Counted from the first letter of the stretch, positions 14,801 through 23,060 are shown. The stretch is 64,000 nt of DNA from Lepas anatifera (GCA_034440635.1 JAOTON010000455.1:186001-250000); one strand, 5' to 3'. Numbers and translations: made by a program. The notes: a model not told the origin generated them from the sequence alone.

Positions 14801-17800
14801 TCGGTTTATTTATTTTTACATTTTGTCAAATTTTTATTCAATAAAGCGTGTTAACATCGGGGGAAAACTAGCCAGCCATTCGTGTCCTTCTTTGTGGTTG
14901 GCTTGTGAGTCCTTGTACGATGGTTTGATGCTCTATCCATGGGGTGCGTCTATTGGCTAAGGGGATTTGACATCCTGTTCCGACTGGTTGGTGTTTTGTG
15001 ACTACGGGCCAGTTCCAGCGCCTCCTCAAACCTGCTCTAACCTCCTCAAAGCTTCTCTAACTTCCTCTCGCCCGGTCCAGCTCCGCTCCTTAAACTTCCT
15101 CCAAGCTCGCCAAAGCTCATCTCAAATCTAATCCAACCTCCTCTCAAACGAAAGGTGGTTTTTCAGAGGAGGTTGGAGGAGCTCAATCGTGGCGCACCAA
15201 TTTCAATTGAGAAACTAAAATAAGTTGTTTTACAGAGGGAAATAACGTTTGTGGGCAGCTAAAGGTTTTTATTACGTTGTTTTTCTTTATTCCACTTTCA
15301 CTAAAATACATTAAATGAGTATCAGAGGCCTTCATCAAATTCAATAAGTTTCTTAGCTGTGCCACGCCCGCCATATTGGCGCTGATCTGGCGCAATCAGC
15401 TGATATCTCATCCAATCTCATCTGAAATCGGTCCAGCGGACACCGGTTTTGCGCCTGCTCCAACTTAATCCAAGCAACTCTCATCTTTTTCTAAGGAGGC
15501 GCTGGAACAAGCCCTAAATGTTATCGTGTCGGCAGGTAAGGGTGGTGAGACCATCAAACAGCTGCAGGACCAGAGCGGCTCCAAAATGGTGGTGGTCCAG
15601 GACGGACACTACGCCAACGCCCCTGAGAAGCCGCTGCGCATCACCGGAGACCCCAAACAGATCGATGTGAGTGGCCGCCGTCCTCTCCACCCAGAGTGGA
15701 GCGACCAGCGCCCGTGTTTCTCTACCTCCCCCATCTGTGCCGTTTGGAAACTCGCTTCCCAGCAGAAGCCGAAGATATGTATGTACTGTTGTGGAAATTG
15801 TGAAAAATGCGCTGAGCGGGATGGCACAGTCGGTGTGACGAAGCAGAATTTAGAGCCGGCTTTCCGTCTCTAAGATCTTCGGTACTCTTCCCCTGCGACA
15901 TTAAATCTGGCGGTTTCTCTCCGTTTCTTGGTTATTTAGTCCAGAAGGCGGCCATGCTCTCAGAACACTCCTGTATCTCGATCGCCGTGGTTACTCGCCC
16001 TCCCGAAAGGAGATCTCTTCCTTGAAACTAGACGCCGGTTTGGATCGTGTTGGCTGTTTGAGCTCGCTGGTGTTGAGTCCACCAGGCCCGGCGGAAACGG
16101 GTATCGTGTGACAGTATGGTCGTGTTTCGGGACACCGTGCACCCGAGATACACCAACGGGCCACCGTCGTGTATCGTGTCTGTTTCCGAGTCACTGGTAG
16201 CGTGTTGAGCAATCCTGGGTCGTCGGGTCGGTGTCATCGTTACCGTTCTTTTCCCGCAGCGTGCGAAGCAGCTGGTGTTTGACCTGATGGCCGAGAAGGA
16301 CAACTACGGGCCCGGAGGTGGTGGTGGTGGCGGAGGTCGCAACTTCCGCGGAGGTTTCGGAGGCAGTTCTCAGGAGGTCAGTGCTAGCGGAAGGTCAGGG
16401 ATGATTCCTGTGTCGGACAGTACTATGAACTTGTACAACTGTGGTGTATGGTTAAACGCGTTTGAGATTAATCCATTGTACTTATAGCGGGCGGTGAACT
16501 GAACAACGGAAGCCTGATTTGTAATGAGTGCCCCTAGTATCTTCTTTATGTATTTCTGGGTTTACTGCTTATAAGTGAGTCCATAGAAGAGACCTCGTCT
16601 TTTTGGTTTAATATTTTGGTCACTAGGTTCAAATTTTCCAACTTAGCCCGGCGAACACCCCCCGGTTGTTGGTATCTTCCCGTCTCCAACAGCCACACAC
16701 CGACACTTATCAGTATATTCCTTTCACCATTTCACGTTTGGTGTAGGTCGGGCTACGGTTCATTGTCACAAAGTGCTGAGACGAGCGCGGAAGGCCATTA
16801 TGCTTGGCGGCGCGGTAGGGAGAGCAGCAGCCAGAGCAATGATCGTAATTATTGGCTCCTTCTCTGCCGAGGCTCAATTAAAAAATATATAAACATTATT
16901 ATGCTTATCTTGTAGATTCAGTCGGGCTATATTGGGTATATCATTCTTTTGGTCCATGTCCGGTTCATATTTTTGTTCTATGAAAATTCTGAGCAGAGCC
17001 GCGGTGCTGTTTTTATTTTTGTAAAGTGACGTATTAGCAACTTGGAAATGTGGCTAGCGAGGTTGCATGCAGTGAATGTGGCGAAGCAGAATTTAGAGCC
17101 GGGTTTCCTGACTTAAGATGCTCGGTACTCTACCCCTGCGATATTAAGCCTAAGAGTTTCTCTCCGTTACTCTGGTATTTTGTCCGGAAAACGGCGTGCT
17201 CTAGGAACATACAATTTGTCTTGGTTTCCATAGTAAAAAGCGCCACTCAACAGTTTCATTCAAAGGAACGGCCTTTCACGATGTATAACGTCAAAAGCGA
17301 CCACCTGGGTAATTGTCAAGACCTACCGCCTGTGCTTTGTCTTGTGTCTGAGTTGTCTTAGCCCCCTGCCCCTGACAGCCTGTGCCGGTGTCCTCTGACC
17401 CCTGCCCGGGACGACAGGTGCCGGTGTCCTCTGACCCCTGCCCCTGACAGCCTGTGCCGGTGTCCTCTGACCCCTGCCCGGGACGACAGGTGACGGTGTC
17501 CTCTGACCCTCTGCCCCTGACAGCCTGTGCCGGTGTCCTCTGACCCCCTGCCCCTGACAGCCTGTGCCGGTGTCCTCTGACCCCTGCCCGGGACGACAGG
17601 TGACGGTGTCCTCTGACCCCCTGCCCCTGACAGCCTGTGGCGGTGTCCTCTGACCCCTGCCCGGGACGACAGGTGACGGTGTCCTCTGACCCTCTGCCCC
17701 TGACAGCCTGTGCCGGTGTCCTCTGACCCCTGCCCGGGACGGCAGGTGACGGTGTCCTCTGACCCTCTGCCCCTGACAGCCTGTGCCGGTGTCCTCTGAC

Positions 17801-20800
17801 CCCCTGCCCCTGACAGCCTGTGCCGGTGTCCTCTGACCCCTGCCCGGGACGGCAGGTGACGGTGTCCTCTGACCCCTGCCCCTGACAGCCTGTGGCGGTG
17901 TCCTCTGACCCCTGCCCGGGACGACAGGTGAGGTGTCCTCTGACCCCCTGCCCCTGACAGCCTGTGCCGGTGTCCTCTGACCCCTGCCCGGGACGACAGG
18001 TGACGGTGTCCTCTGACCCTCTGCCCCTGACAGCCTGTACCGGTGTCCTCTGACCCCTGCCCGGGACGACAGGTGACGGTGCCGCAGGCGGCCGTCGGAG
18101 TCGTCATCGGCAAGGGCGGCGAGATGATCAAGAAGGTGCAGAACGACACCGGCGCCAACATCCAGTTCCAGCCCAACATCAGCGGCAGGAACGAGCGCAC
18201 CGCCACCGTGTCGGGCTCGCCGGACCAGATCGAACACGCCAAGGCCATCATCCAGGAGCTGATCGAGTCGGTGATGAAGCGCGACCAGATGGGCGGCCGC
18301 AGCGCCGGCTGGGGCGGCCCCGGCGGCCCGGGCGGACCCGGAGGCTACGGCCGCGGCCCCATGGGACGCGATGGCAAGCAGGAGGTGAGAATGCCGGTGC
18401 CGGCCGAACGCTGCGGCATCGTGATCGGAAAACAAGGCGAAACTATCAAGGGCATCAACGCCCAGACGGGCGCCCACTGCGAGATGGACAGGAGCGAACA
18501 GGGCGACCCGTCACAGAGGATCTTCCTGATCAGGGGCAGCCTGACCAGATCGAGCACGCGCGGCGGCTCATCAGCGAGAAAGTGGGCATTGTGAGTAGTA
18601 GCTGAGTGGTGCAGTTGACCGTGGTGCCGTGTCTCCAGAGGTGGCGGCGCTCTCCCCTGTGCCCCGGCAGACCGCCGCCCGCCGCCCACTAGCAGCCTAC
18701 TCACAACGCCACACTGGGAAACGCAACGGCTGTGTAGAGCTGTGGAGCTGCGTAGCGCCGCCTAGCCTGCTCGATCTGGCACGGGCTGTGCCCGTTGTAG
18801 CGCACCTAACCGTCACTGTCCGACCCCCGCTCCACGTGCATTTGGATGTCCCGCATGGACGAATGACTGCGGCATGATCTACAGAGGGCCGAGACGAACT
18901 CCGTGTTTATACGCTGCCGCCTAAAACAACGGCTCATCTTCCCTGTTTGGGAATATGGAAATCGGGATTCTGGGGCTGGCAGCAGAGGATATATTTTTGT
19001 GAAACGTCAGCTTTGAATAAAAGACATAGTACGGATGACGTCACAAATTTGAAATTGTGTGAAGTATATTCGCTGTATAGCGTCTGGTACAGTTTCCGTG
19101 ACTGTCGCTGTTGCGCGGCGTCCTTTCTGACGTGCGCCAAAGGCTGGCGTCATGTTCGCTGACATTCCTCGTCTGCAGCCGATGGACGGTCTGGTACCGA
19201 TCTTTTTGATCTTCTGTGTCGGAACTGTATCCCGCCTACTTGGCCATATGATACAGTGATGATTCCTCATCAGCCAATGAGCGAACCGCTCCTGTTTAGT
19301 GTGGACAATCGCATGCTCATGTGTAGTTTCTGTGAGTAGAAAGCGTTACCTCAGCTGATTAGCCCCACACTCCTGTCAATGTATTTTACGGTCGCGCCTG
19401 TCGCTGTCTCTAGGTCTCCAGTCTATGTCCAAGTGTTGTCAGTCTCCCCGAGCCTCCTTAATCTGTCCCCGAAAGTTCTCAGTCTGTCCCTGATTGTCTC
19501 CAGTCTGTCCCTAATTGTCTCCAGTCTGTCCCTGGTTGTCTCCAGTCTGTCCCTGATCGTCCCCAGTCGGTCCCTGAGCTTCCTCAGTCTGTCCCTGAGC
19601 TTCCTCAATCGTTCTCAGCCTGTCTCTGAGCCTCCCCAGTCTGTCCCCGTGTCCTCAGTCTATCCCCGAGCATTCTCAGTCTGGCTCTGGGCGTTCTCAG
19701 TCTGGTTCTGAGCCTTTTCTGGCGGTCCCCGAGCCTCCTCAGTCTGTTCCCGGGCGTTCTCAGTCTCCTCAATCTGTTTTTGAACGTACGTAGTGTTTTT
19801 TTGTATCAATTTCTCCTGCGTGTTGGGGGTCTCTGGGAATCATCGCCGTGCCCGCTTCTCTGCCCTCGCGGTGTCTTCCGTCTCTTCAGTCATTGTCTGT
19901 GCGTCGGAATTACCTCTGCGCTTGCACGCCGCGATTGTCATCCCTTTTCTGTCTGAATTGTTGCCACCTAGGTTTCTCTGACCTGACTAATTTTGTCTTC
20001 TGATGTGTCTGAATCATTGTCGTCTGTGTCTGAATCATTGTCGTCTGTGTCTGAATCATTGTCTGTCTGAATTATTGTCTTCGGTGTCTGAATCATTGTC
20101 TTCGGTGTCTGAATCATTGTCTTCGGTGTCTGAATCATTGTTTTCAGTGTATGAATAATCGTCTTCGTGTCTGAGTCATTGCCTTCTGTGCCTGAATCAC
20201 CGTCTCGCATGGGTCTCTTGTTCCGACGTCGCTGTCTTCAGGTTAATGCGCTGACCTGTCGCGGGCGCGCCTGCCTCCGCTCTGACGGCGGCGTCTCTCT
20301 CGGCAGCCGATGGGCGGTCCCGGTCCGTACGGTGGTCCCGGCGGTCCCGGCGGCTACCCGGGCCCGGGCGGCTGGGGCGGTCCCGGCGGCGGCGGCGGCT
20401 TCCACGGTCAGCCGGGCCCAGGCGTCTGGGCAGGTAACAACGACCACTACGGACAGTACTACGGCGGCGGGCCGCAGCCGCCGCAGCAACCGGGTCCAGG
20501 TCAGACCACACGCGCTGACACAGAGACACGCCACCCGCTGCAGGGTGGTCGGCCGCAACTCCCCCACTCACTAGATAGCGCTGCTTGTCTTCTAATTCGT
20601 CCTATCAAACAGCATGCCTCAAAACCACTAATGGCTTAGAGTCGTCCTATCGGCTTCAGTATAGTTCTAGTAGAGCTGCATGCCCTCCAAGGTCCGGTTC
20701 CCGACTGTCTGGTTCAGGTAGAACTAGCAGCTGTAGACCACTACACTCTCCACCAGAATAAACCGGCTCTCTCTGGGTGCCTTCTGTGGCTCGTTGCAAA

Positions 20801-23060
20801 CAATGTTATAGCAGGGTGCAGCCGTGCATGGGAAAACACTACACACGTCGCCGTAGTTAAACACCCACTAACAACGCCATATAGCGTCCACACATCGCTA
20901 CATGGGTGCGAGGAGATACGGGTACGGGTCAGAAGTAAGGAGGCGCCATTTTGTTTTTGTAGCTGATACTGTTTTGTGGAACACCATCCCCGCCCATTGA
21001 CATATCGAATCAGGGTTTAGCTAAATGTTAGCAGCATAGCGGCGCAGATGAATTTGGATCATTTACCTTGTGGGTGAATGACTGGATATTGCCTGGGAAT
21101 GTAAAGTTGAGCCCTGCGCCTTGAACGCAGAGGCCAGCGTCCGACGAGTAATTCTCCCATCTGGAAGGAGGGGCGGCAGCTGTCAGCAGCACTGGTTCTG
21201 CAACAGCCCATGTTCGAGTACACCAGTGTGCTGATATTCATAGAATCTAACCTATAATAAAGGGTTTTTGGTCTCGTTGGCATATGTTTTAGTCGTCAGG
21301 TGTATGTGTTCCGCCCGAAGTCCCGCGAAAACACTTCCGCTGCTGGGATTATCCTATTACCGGTAATTAGCAGTCATAACAGCAAGACTGAACCGAATTA
21401 ATATGTTCCTCTCACAATCACACTATTGTCATGTAGGTCATAATGCATAATGATGTAGCTCTGAAAGGGCGGCCGGAGAGGAAGGAGCTTGGGCAGCTAT
21501 GGCTGGACAGGGAGAGTAAAAATCTGACTCAATGACGTTGGTTCATGTTCGCTTCCTGCCTTAGATTTGCTGCCAGACCGGTTATAGGCTGGAATACCAT
21601 CCAACGCCGAGGCGCCATGTTACGGACTTAAAAAATGGTACAAAATAGTTTACTGGAGGATTGAAAAGAATCGCGTTAGCTTTCGAACCTCGTGGGTTTT
21701 GTTGGGCCAAACCATTCACTACCGCTGTTCTCGTTGCTTTGAGCTTGTTGGTCTGGAGCAGAAGCGTCAGCACCAGGTAAGTGAGAGGTGCTGGGTTCAG
21801 TCCTTACACTATCCACCGCCGAGGACCAGGTAGGCATCGCTCGTCAGCTCAGTGCTGCTCGTTGCACGCTCTTTCCTGTTGCTAGTTCATTGTTAGAAGT
21901 GTTGAAACAACCAGTCCTGCTCTTCTTGTCGCTGATTCTTCTCTATAAAAGCGCATTGAATTGTCCTAGCCTGTACTCTTCGAGTTTGATCATTTGATGT
22001 AACCACGGCTGTTGAGTTGGTTGTTTAGACGGAGACGCGGCGCGTGTGCTCGCGGCGCCAGTGGGCTGGGTGGGCCCGTCTGGTGACCGGACTCTGCCGG
22101 GCTCCTCCGTCAGGCGGAGCTCCGGGCGGCGGCATGCCCCAGCAGCAGCAGCCGCAGCAGCAACAGCCGGGCGCCGCGGCCGGCGGCCAGCAGGACTACA
22201 GCGCCGCCTGGGCCGAGTACTACCGCACCATGGGCATGATCCGCGAGGCCGAGGCCATCGAGCAGCAGAGCAAGGCCAACAAGGCGGCCCAGCAGCCGCA
22301 GCCGACCCAGCAGCAGCCGGCGGGCGGCGCGCAGCCGGCGGCGGCGGCACAACCCGCCGCCAACGGCGGACAGCAGGCCGACTACAGCGCCGCCTGGGTG
22401 GAGTACTACCGCTCCCAGGGACTGCACGCCGAGGCGGAGAAGCTGGAGCAGCAGATCAAACAGCAGAAGGTGAGGAGCCGCCGCACCGGCGAACTGCGGC
22501 CGGCGCCGGGATGGAACTGGCGGTGTTTGGATGATAGTCGATGTGTGTAAGCAGACTTTAGAGCCAGACCTCCGGTGTAAGGTGTCTGGTACTCTACCCC
22601 TGCGAGAGTGACGCTGGTGGTTTCTCGCCGTTGGTCCGGCCTATATTCCGGTCAACGGAAAAGCCGTCAGGACATGAGGTTTCAGATTATCTCAGATGTT
22701 CAAGCGCTCTAAGACTCTGGCTTGTTGCAGTTTTTCTGTTGCGTCTGATATTGATTGACATAGCTCGGATTCAATTGATACATGTTGCTGATCAGCACGA
22801 AGAAGGAAAGCGTGAGTGCCTATACTCGGTGGCCACCAGTTCAGTGCCGTGCCTGACCTCTCTCCCGACCTTCTCGCCAGTCGCAGCAGGCGGCAGCTGC
22901 AGCACCAGCTGCACCCGCCGCGCCCGGCGGCTACGGCCAGCCTGCAGCACCGCAGCAGCCGCAGCAGTACGGCAACTTCGCGCCGGGAGGCTACGGCGGC
23001 GGCGCGCCGGCCGGCTACGGCCAGCCCTACGGCGGCTACCCCGGCGCCGGCGACAACTGA
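2798..23060 (+). CDS. Psi: Psi/FUBP/KSRP-family four-KH-domain RNA-binding protein (nine coding exons)
   Basis: Coding exons: 2798-2887, 5380-5455, 10927-11445, 15536-15666, 16260-16376, 18073-18590, 20307-20499, 22114-22469, 22881-23060. All introns are GT-AG and splice phases agree throughout, except for one missing base in exon 6. If that base is restored the protein is about 726 residues, in the family range. It has four KH domains with GxxG loops GRGG, GKGG, GKGG and GKQG, then a glycine/proline-rich linker and two tyrosine motifs, DYSAAWAEYYR and DYSAAWVEYYR. The four-KH plus tyrosine-motif layout is diagnostic of FUBP1/KSRP and insect Psi. Known family roles are nuclear single-stranded nucleic-acid binding, transcription control (FUBP1) and splicing control through U1 snRNP contact (Drosophila Psi, via the tyrosine repeats). 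Function here is inferred from family. The symbol follows the insect name; FUBP or KHSRP would be equally fair. Confidence 0.9.
2888..5379 (+). other. Psi: Psi intron 1
   Basis: AT-rich intron with one short minisatellite (3512-3612). Several hundred bases around 3650-5270 show no repeat or conserved element that I recognise. Confidence 0.7.
3512..3612. repeat. Short G-rich minisatellite
   Basis: Tandem units based on CTTGGGGCAG, several followed by AGGAGGGTG or GAGCTAGTA. The run is about 100 bp with irregular unit length. Confidence 0.75.
5380..5455 (+). CDS. Psi: Psi exon 2
   Basis: Acceptor TTTTTGCAG, donor CTCG|GTAAGT. The 76 nt encode IAAKINPGASPVGQKRPLEA and a few further residues, ending in phase 1 with the first base of a Gly codon. 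The basic GQKRPLE segment resembles the nuclear-localisation-like region after the N-terminal helix in FUBP proteins. Confidence 0.88.
6761..6903. repeat. Foldback (inverted-repeat) element inside the hAT-like element
   Basis: Arms of roughly 55 bp: CCGTGTTATTCTGCCG... on the left and ...CGGCAGAATAACAC on the right, with shared inner blocks (ATAGTATGCCG, CGCATGC). The centre is near 6828. Probably a small MITE nested in the larger element. Confidence 0.6.
6950..7083. repeat. 67-bp direct tandem duplication
   Basis: Copies at 6950-7016 and 7017-7083, differing at only a few positions. Each contains CTTACGCCTTTTTGGTCACG and CCATCGTCAGGTT. Confidence 0.85.
9309..10587. mobile_element. Inverted-repeat DNA element with GGCCCC(A/G)TTTCATAAA ends
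   Basis: The left end reads AGGCCCCATTTCATAAAAGG; the right end is the near inverse, CTTTATGAAACGGGGCCCTG. Subterminal sequences repeat GCGTAACTT / TACGCTG blocks in both orientations. No clear target duplication and no transposase frame. The GGGCCCCGTTTCATAAA end type is common in non-autonomous elements of marine invertebrates. A further dispersed repeat lies inside it (9893-10065). Confidence 0.6.
9893..10065 (+). repeat. Dispersed repeat, copy 1 (inverse copy at 63840-63990)
   Basis: Shares ordered blocks with the reverse complement of the window end: ACAGAACCCTAG, GGAGGGTAA, AATTCAAT, TAGGTACCTA and a CAGCATC/GGCATC end. Divergence is moderate. Confidence 0.6.
10927..11445 (+). CDS. Psi: Psi exon 3 (KH1 and first half of KH2)
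   Basis: Acceptor CTTTCCCAG, donor ATTG|GTGAGT. A Gly/Met/Pro-rich linker with MGMPGG-type repeats is followed by KH1: MVPDRMVGLIIGRGGESISR, with GxxG = GRGG. The exon ends inside KH2 at KVGLIIG, so the intron cuts the KH2 GxxG loop (phase 1). Confidence 0.92.
11750..13770. repeat. Repeat region dense in AGGTCA/TGACCT half-sites
   Basis: Clusters at 11757-11780, 12290-12345, 12450-12490, 13370-13400, 13500-13570 and 13715-13765. The string GACCTCTGGAGGTCAAAC occurs twice (about 13554 and 13737). The same style of sequence, with GC-rich CCCCGGTGGGG blocks, recurs at 27.7-30.5 kb. This is probably one diverged repeat family rather than single regulatory sites. Confidence 0.55.
14507..14634 (+). 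ncRNA. Intronic H/ACA box snoRNA-like RNA, copy 1
   Basis: 5' hairpin: lower stem GCAG (14509-14512) with CTGC (14558-14561), upper stem CCGGG with CCCGG. The unpaired arms AATTTAGAG and TACTCTACC form a possible guide pocket, about 15 nt from the H box. H box ATAGTA (14563-14568) fits ANANNA. 3' hairpin: closing CCCG/CGGG, inner CCGTTT/AAACGG. ACA box at 14629-14631, three bases from the proposed end. It lies in a spliceosomal intron of an RNA-binding-protein gene, a usual host type. Homology with copy 3 continues about 15 nt upstream (GCATGCAGTG). Family assignment is inference; the target is unknown. Confidence 0.72.
15006..15514. mobile_element. MITE-like inverted-repeat element next to the KH2 exon
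   Basis: The ends GTTCCAGCGCCTCCT (left) and AGGAGGCGCTGGAAC (right) are perfect inverses, each preceded by GGGC or followed by GCCC. The interior has CT-rich and GA-rich arms (CTCCTC.../...GGAGGAG). No coding capacity. The right end is about 20 nt from the exon 4 acceptor. No clear target duplication. Confidence 0.7.
15536..15666 (+). CDS. Psi: Psi exon 4 (second part of KH2)
   Basis: Acceptor GTCGGCAG, donor ATCGAT|GTGAGT. It continues KH2 from the loop: KGGETIKQLQDQSGSKM, then LRITGDPKQID. Phase 1 in, phase 0 out. The acceptor lies only about 20 nt downstream of an inverted-repeat element (15006-15514). Confidence 0.9.
15667..16259 (+). other. Psi: Psi intron 4
   Basis: A 593-nt intron whose only recognised content is H/ACA-like copy 2 (about 15841-15970). 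Confidence 0.8.
15841..15970 (+). ncRNA. Intronic H/ACA box snoRNA-like RNA, copy 2
   Basis: GCAG 15843-15846 pairs with CTGC 15893-15896. The arms AATTTAGAG and TACTCTTCC are nearly those of copy 1. The upper stem CCGGC/TTCGG is weak. H box ACATTA (15898-15903). 3' hairpin closing stem TCTG/CAGA, with inner stem CCGTTTCTTGG against CCAGAAGGCGG pairing almost throughout (G-U allowed). ACA box at 15965-15967. Confidence 0.7.
16260..16376 (+). CDS. Psi: Psi exon 5 (end of KH2 and Gly-rich linker)
   Basis: Acceptor TTTTCCCGCAG, donor CAGGAG|GTCAGT. The 39 residues open with RAKQLVFDLMAEKD, the last KH2 helix, followed by a run of glycines with RNFRGGFGG (RGG-like). Phase 0 at both ends. Confidence 0.88.
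17084..17222 (+). ncRNA. Intronic H/ACA box snoRNA-like RNA, copy 3
   Basis: GCAG 17086-17089 with CTGC 17136-17139. Arms AATTTAGAG and TACTCTACC are identical to copy 1. Upper stem CCGGG/CTCGG is kept by a G-U pair. H box ATATTA (17141-17146). 3' hairpin closing stem CCTAAGAG against CTCTAGG, inner CCGTT/AACGG. ACA box 17217-17219, followed by TAC. This is the cleanest copy. Confidence 0.75.
17357..18072. repeat. Minisatellite made from the exon 6 splice-acceptor boundary
   Basis: About 20 units of 35-36 bp in two interleaved types. Type 1 reads CCTGACAGCCTGTGCCGGTG; type 2 reads CCCGGGACGACAGGTGACGG. Both are followed by TGTCCTCTGACCCC. The last type-2 copy is the real 3' splice site: GGGACGACAG is the acceptor and GTGACGGTG the first nine coding bases of exon 6. 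Each type-2 copy therefore carries a duplicate acceptor plus exon start. Long minus-strand open frames here are repeat artefacts. Confidence 0.92.
18073..18590 (+). CDS. Psi: Psi exon 6 (KH3 and KH4; one-base frameshift)
   Basis: Acceptor GGGACGACAG, donor GGGCATT|GTGAGT. Encodes KH3 (VGVVIGKGGEMIKKVQ) and KH4 (CGIVIGKQGETIKG), separated by a Gly/Pro-rich linker. After IFLIRGS at about 18540 the frame breaks. The expected last helix (PDQIEHARRLISEKVG) appears only after a shift of one base, as if one C is missing from a C run at 18539-18541. With that base the exon ends in phase 0 and joins exon 7 cleanly, so an assembly error or a very recent lesion is likely. The first nine bases of the exon are repeated many times in the minisatellite directly upstream. 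Confidence 0.88.
19390..19760. repeat. Minisatellite, CAGTCTGTCCCTGA-type units
   Basis: Irregular units of about 21-24 bp built on CTCCAGTCTGTCCCTGATTG and CCTCAGTCTGTCCCTGAGC. The CT-rich plus strand gives spurious serine/leucine or arginine-rich frames. Confidence 0.85.
19995..20185. repeat. Minisatellite, TGTCTGAATCATTG units
   Basis: About eight units of roughly 21-24 bp based on GTGTCTGAATCATTGTCTTC, with variants CGTCTGTG and TTTTCAGTG. Confidence 0.85.
20307..20499 (+). CDS. Psi: Psi exon 7 (Gly/Pro-rich linker)
   Basis: Acceptor CTCTCGGCAG, donor GTCCAG|GTCAGA. Encodes a Gly/Pro-rich segment (PMGGPGPYGGPGGPGGYPGP) followed by VWAGNNDHYGQYYGGG. Phase 0 in, phase 1 out. This low-complexity linker follows the KH block, as in FUBP/KSRP proteins. 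Confidence 0.82.
20500..22113 (+). other. Psi: Psi intron 7
   Basis: A 1.6-kb intron. No repeat, RNA or coding element recognised. Confidence 0.75.
22114..22469 (+). CDS. Psi: Psi exon 8 (tyrosine-rich AW repeats)
   Basis: Acceptor CTCCGTCAG, donor CAGAAG|GTGAGG. Contains Gln-rich stretches and two copies of the motif DYSAAW(A/V)EYYR, about 60 residues apart, each followed by an acidic amphipathic helix ending in EAIEQQ or EKLEQQ. In Drosophila Psi the equivalent repeats contact U1-70K; in FUBP1 this is the transactivation region. Confidence 0.92.
22470..22880 (+). other. Psi: Psi intron 8
   Basis: A 411-nt intron containing H/ACA-like copy 4 (about 22549-22677). Confidence 0.8.
22549..22677 (+). 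ncRNA. Intronic H/ACA box snoRNA-like RNA, copy 4
   Basis: GCAG 22551-22554 with CTGC 22600-22603. The upper stem CCAGA/TCTGG differs from CCGGG/CCCGG in copy 1 on both sides while pairing is kept, a compensatory change. Arms ACTTTAGAG and TACTCTACC are conserved. 3' hairpin: outer TGACG/CGTCA, inner CCGTTG...CAACGG with CCGG/CCGG above it. ACA box 22672-22674. The H box position reads AGAGTG, missing the final A of ANANNA, so this copy may be weaker or processed differently. Confidence 0.62.
22881..23060 (+). CDS. Psi: Psi exon 9 (C-terminus)
   Basis: Acceptor CTTCTCGCCAG. Encodes 59 residues, Ala/Gln/Pro-rich then GGYG repeats, ending GGYPGAGDN and TGA at 23058-23060. 25 nt after the stop there is a strong donor (CTG|GTGAGT, GT at 23086), so the mRNA may have a 3'UTR intron. 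It would be too close to the stop to trigger classical exon-junction-dependent decay. Confidence 0.85.
   Translation, partial: SQQAAAAAPAAPAAPGGYGQPAAPQQPQQYGNFAPGGYGGGAPAGYGQPYGGYPGAGDN

Larger units (their letters stand above)
11446..15535 (+). other. Psi: Psi intron 3
   Basis: Contains AGGTCA-half-site-rich repeat material (about 11750-13770), an H/ACA-like RNA (about 14507-14634) and an inverted-repeat element (15006-15514). No coding sequence recognised. Confidence 0.75.
16377..18072 (+). other. Psi: Psi intron 5
   Basis: Contains H/ACA-like copy 3 (about 17084-17222) and a minisatellite that runs directly into the 3' splice site (17357-18072). Nothing recognised in 16377-17060. Confidence 0.8.
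18591..20306 (+). other. Psi: Psi intron 6
   Basis: Contains two short-unit minisatellites (19390-19760 and 19995-20185). The rest shows nothing I recognise. Confidence 0.8.

Noticed and set aside
17323..18072. CRISPR-like array
   Set aside because: Units are directly adjacent without unique spacers and the context is a eukaryotic intron; this is a minisatellite.
17323..18477. Minus-strand frames of 297 and 384 codons with SRAGVRGHRH/LSGAEGQRTP repeats
   Set aside because: They are translations of the 35-36 bp minisatellite and the antisense of exon 6; frame length is explained by a repeat unit without stops.
22046..22534. Plus- and minus-strand frames rich in Ala/Arg/Gly over Psi exon 8
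   Set aside because: GC-rich shadows; only the frame with DYSAAW(A/V)EYYR matches the family and the splice phases.
14507..22677. The four repeated intronic elements read as alternative exons or a tRNA-derived SINE
   Set aside because: No frame is shared between copies, there are no A/B-box promoter motifs or poly-A tails, and the conservation follows hairpin stems and the ACA end instead.
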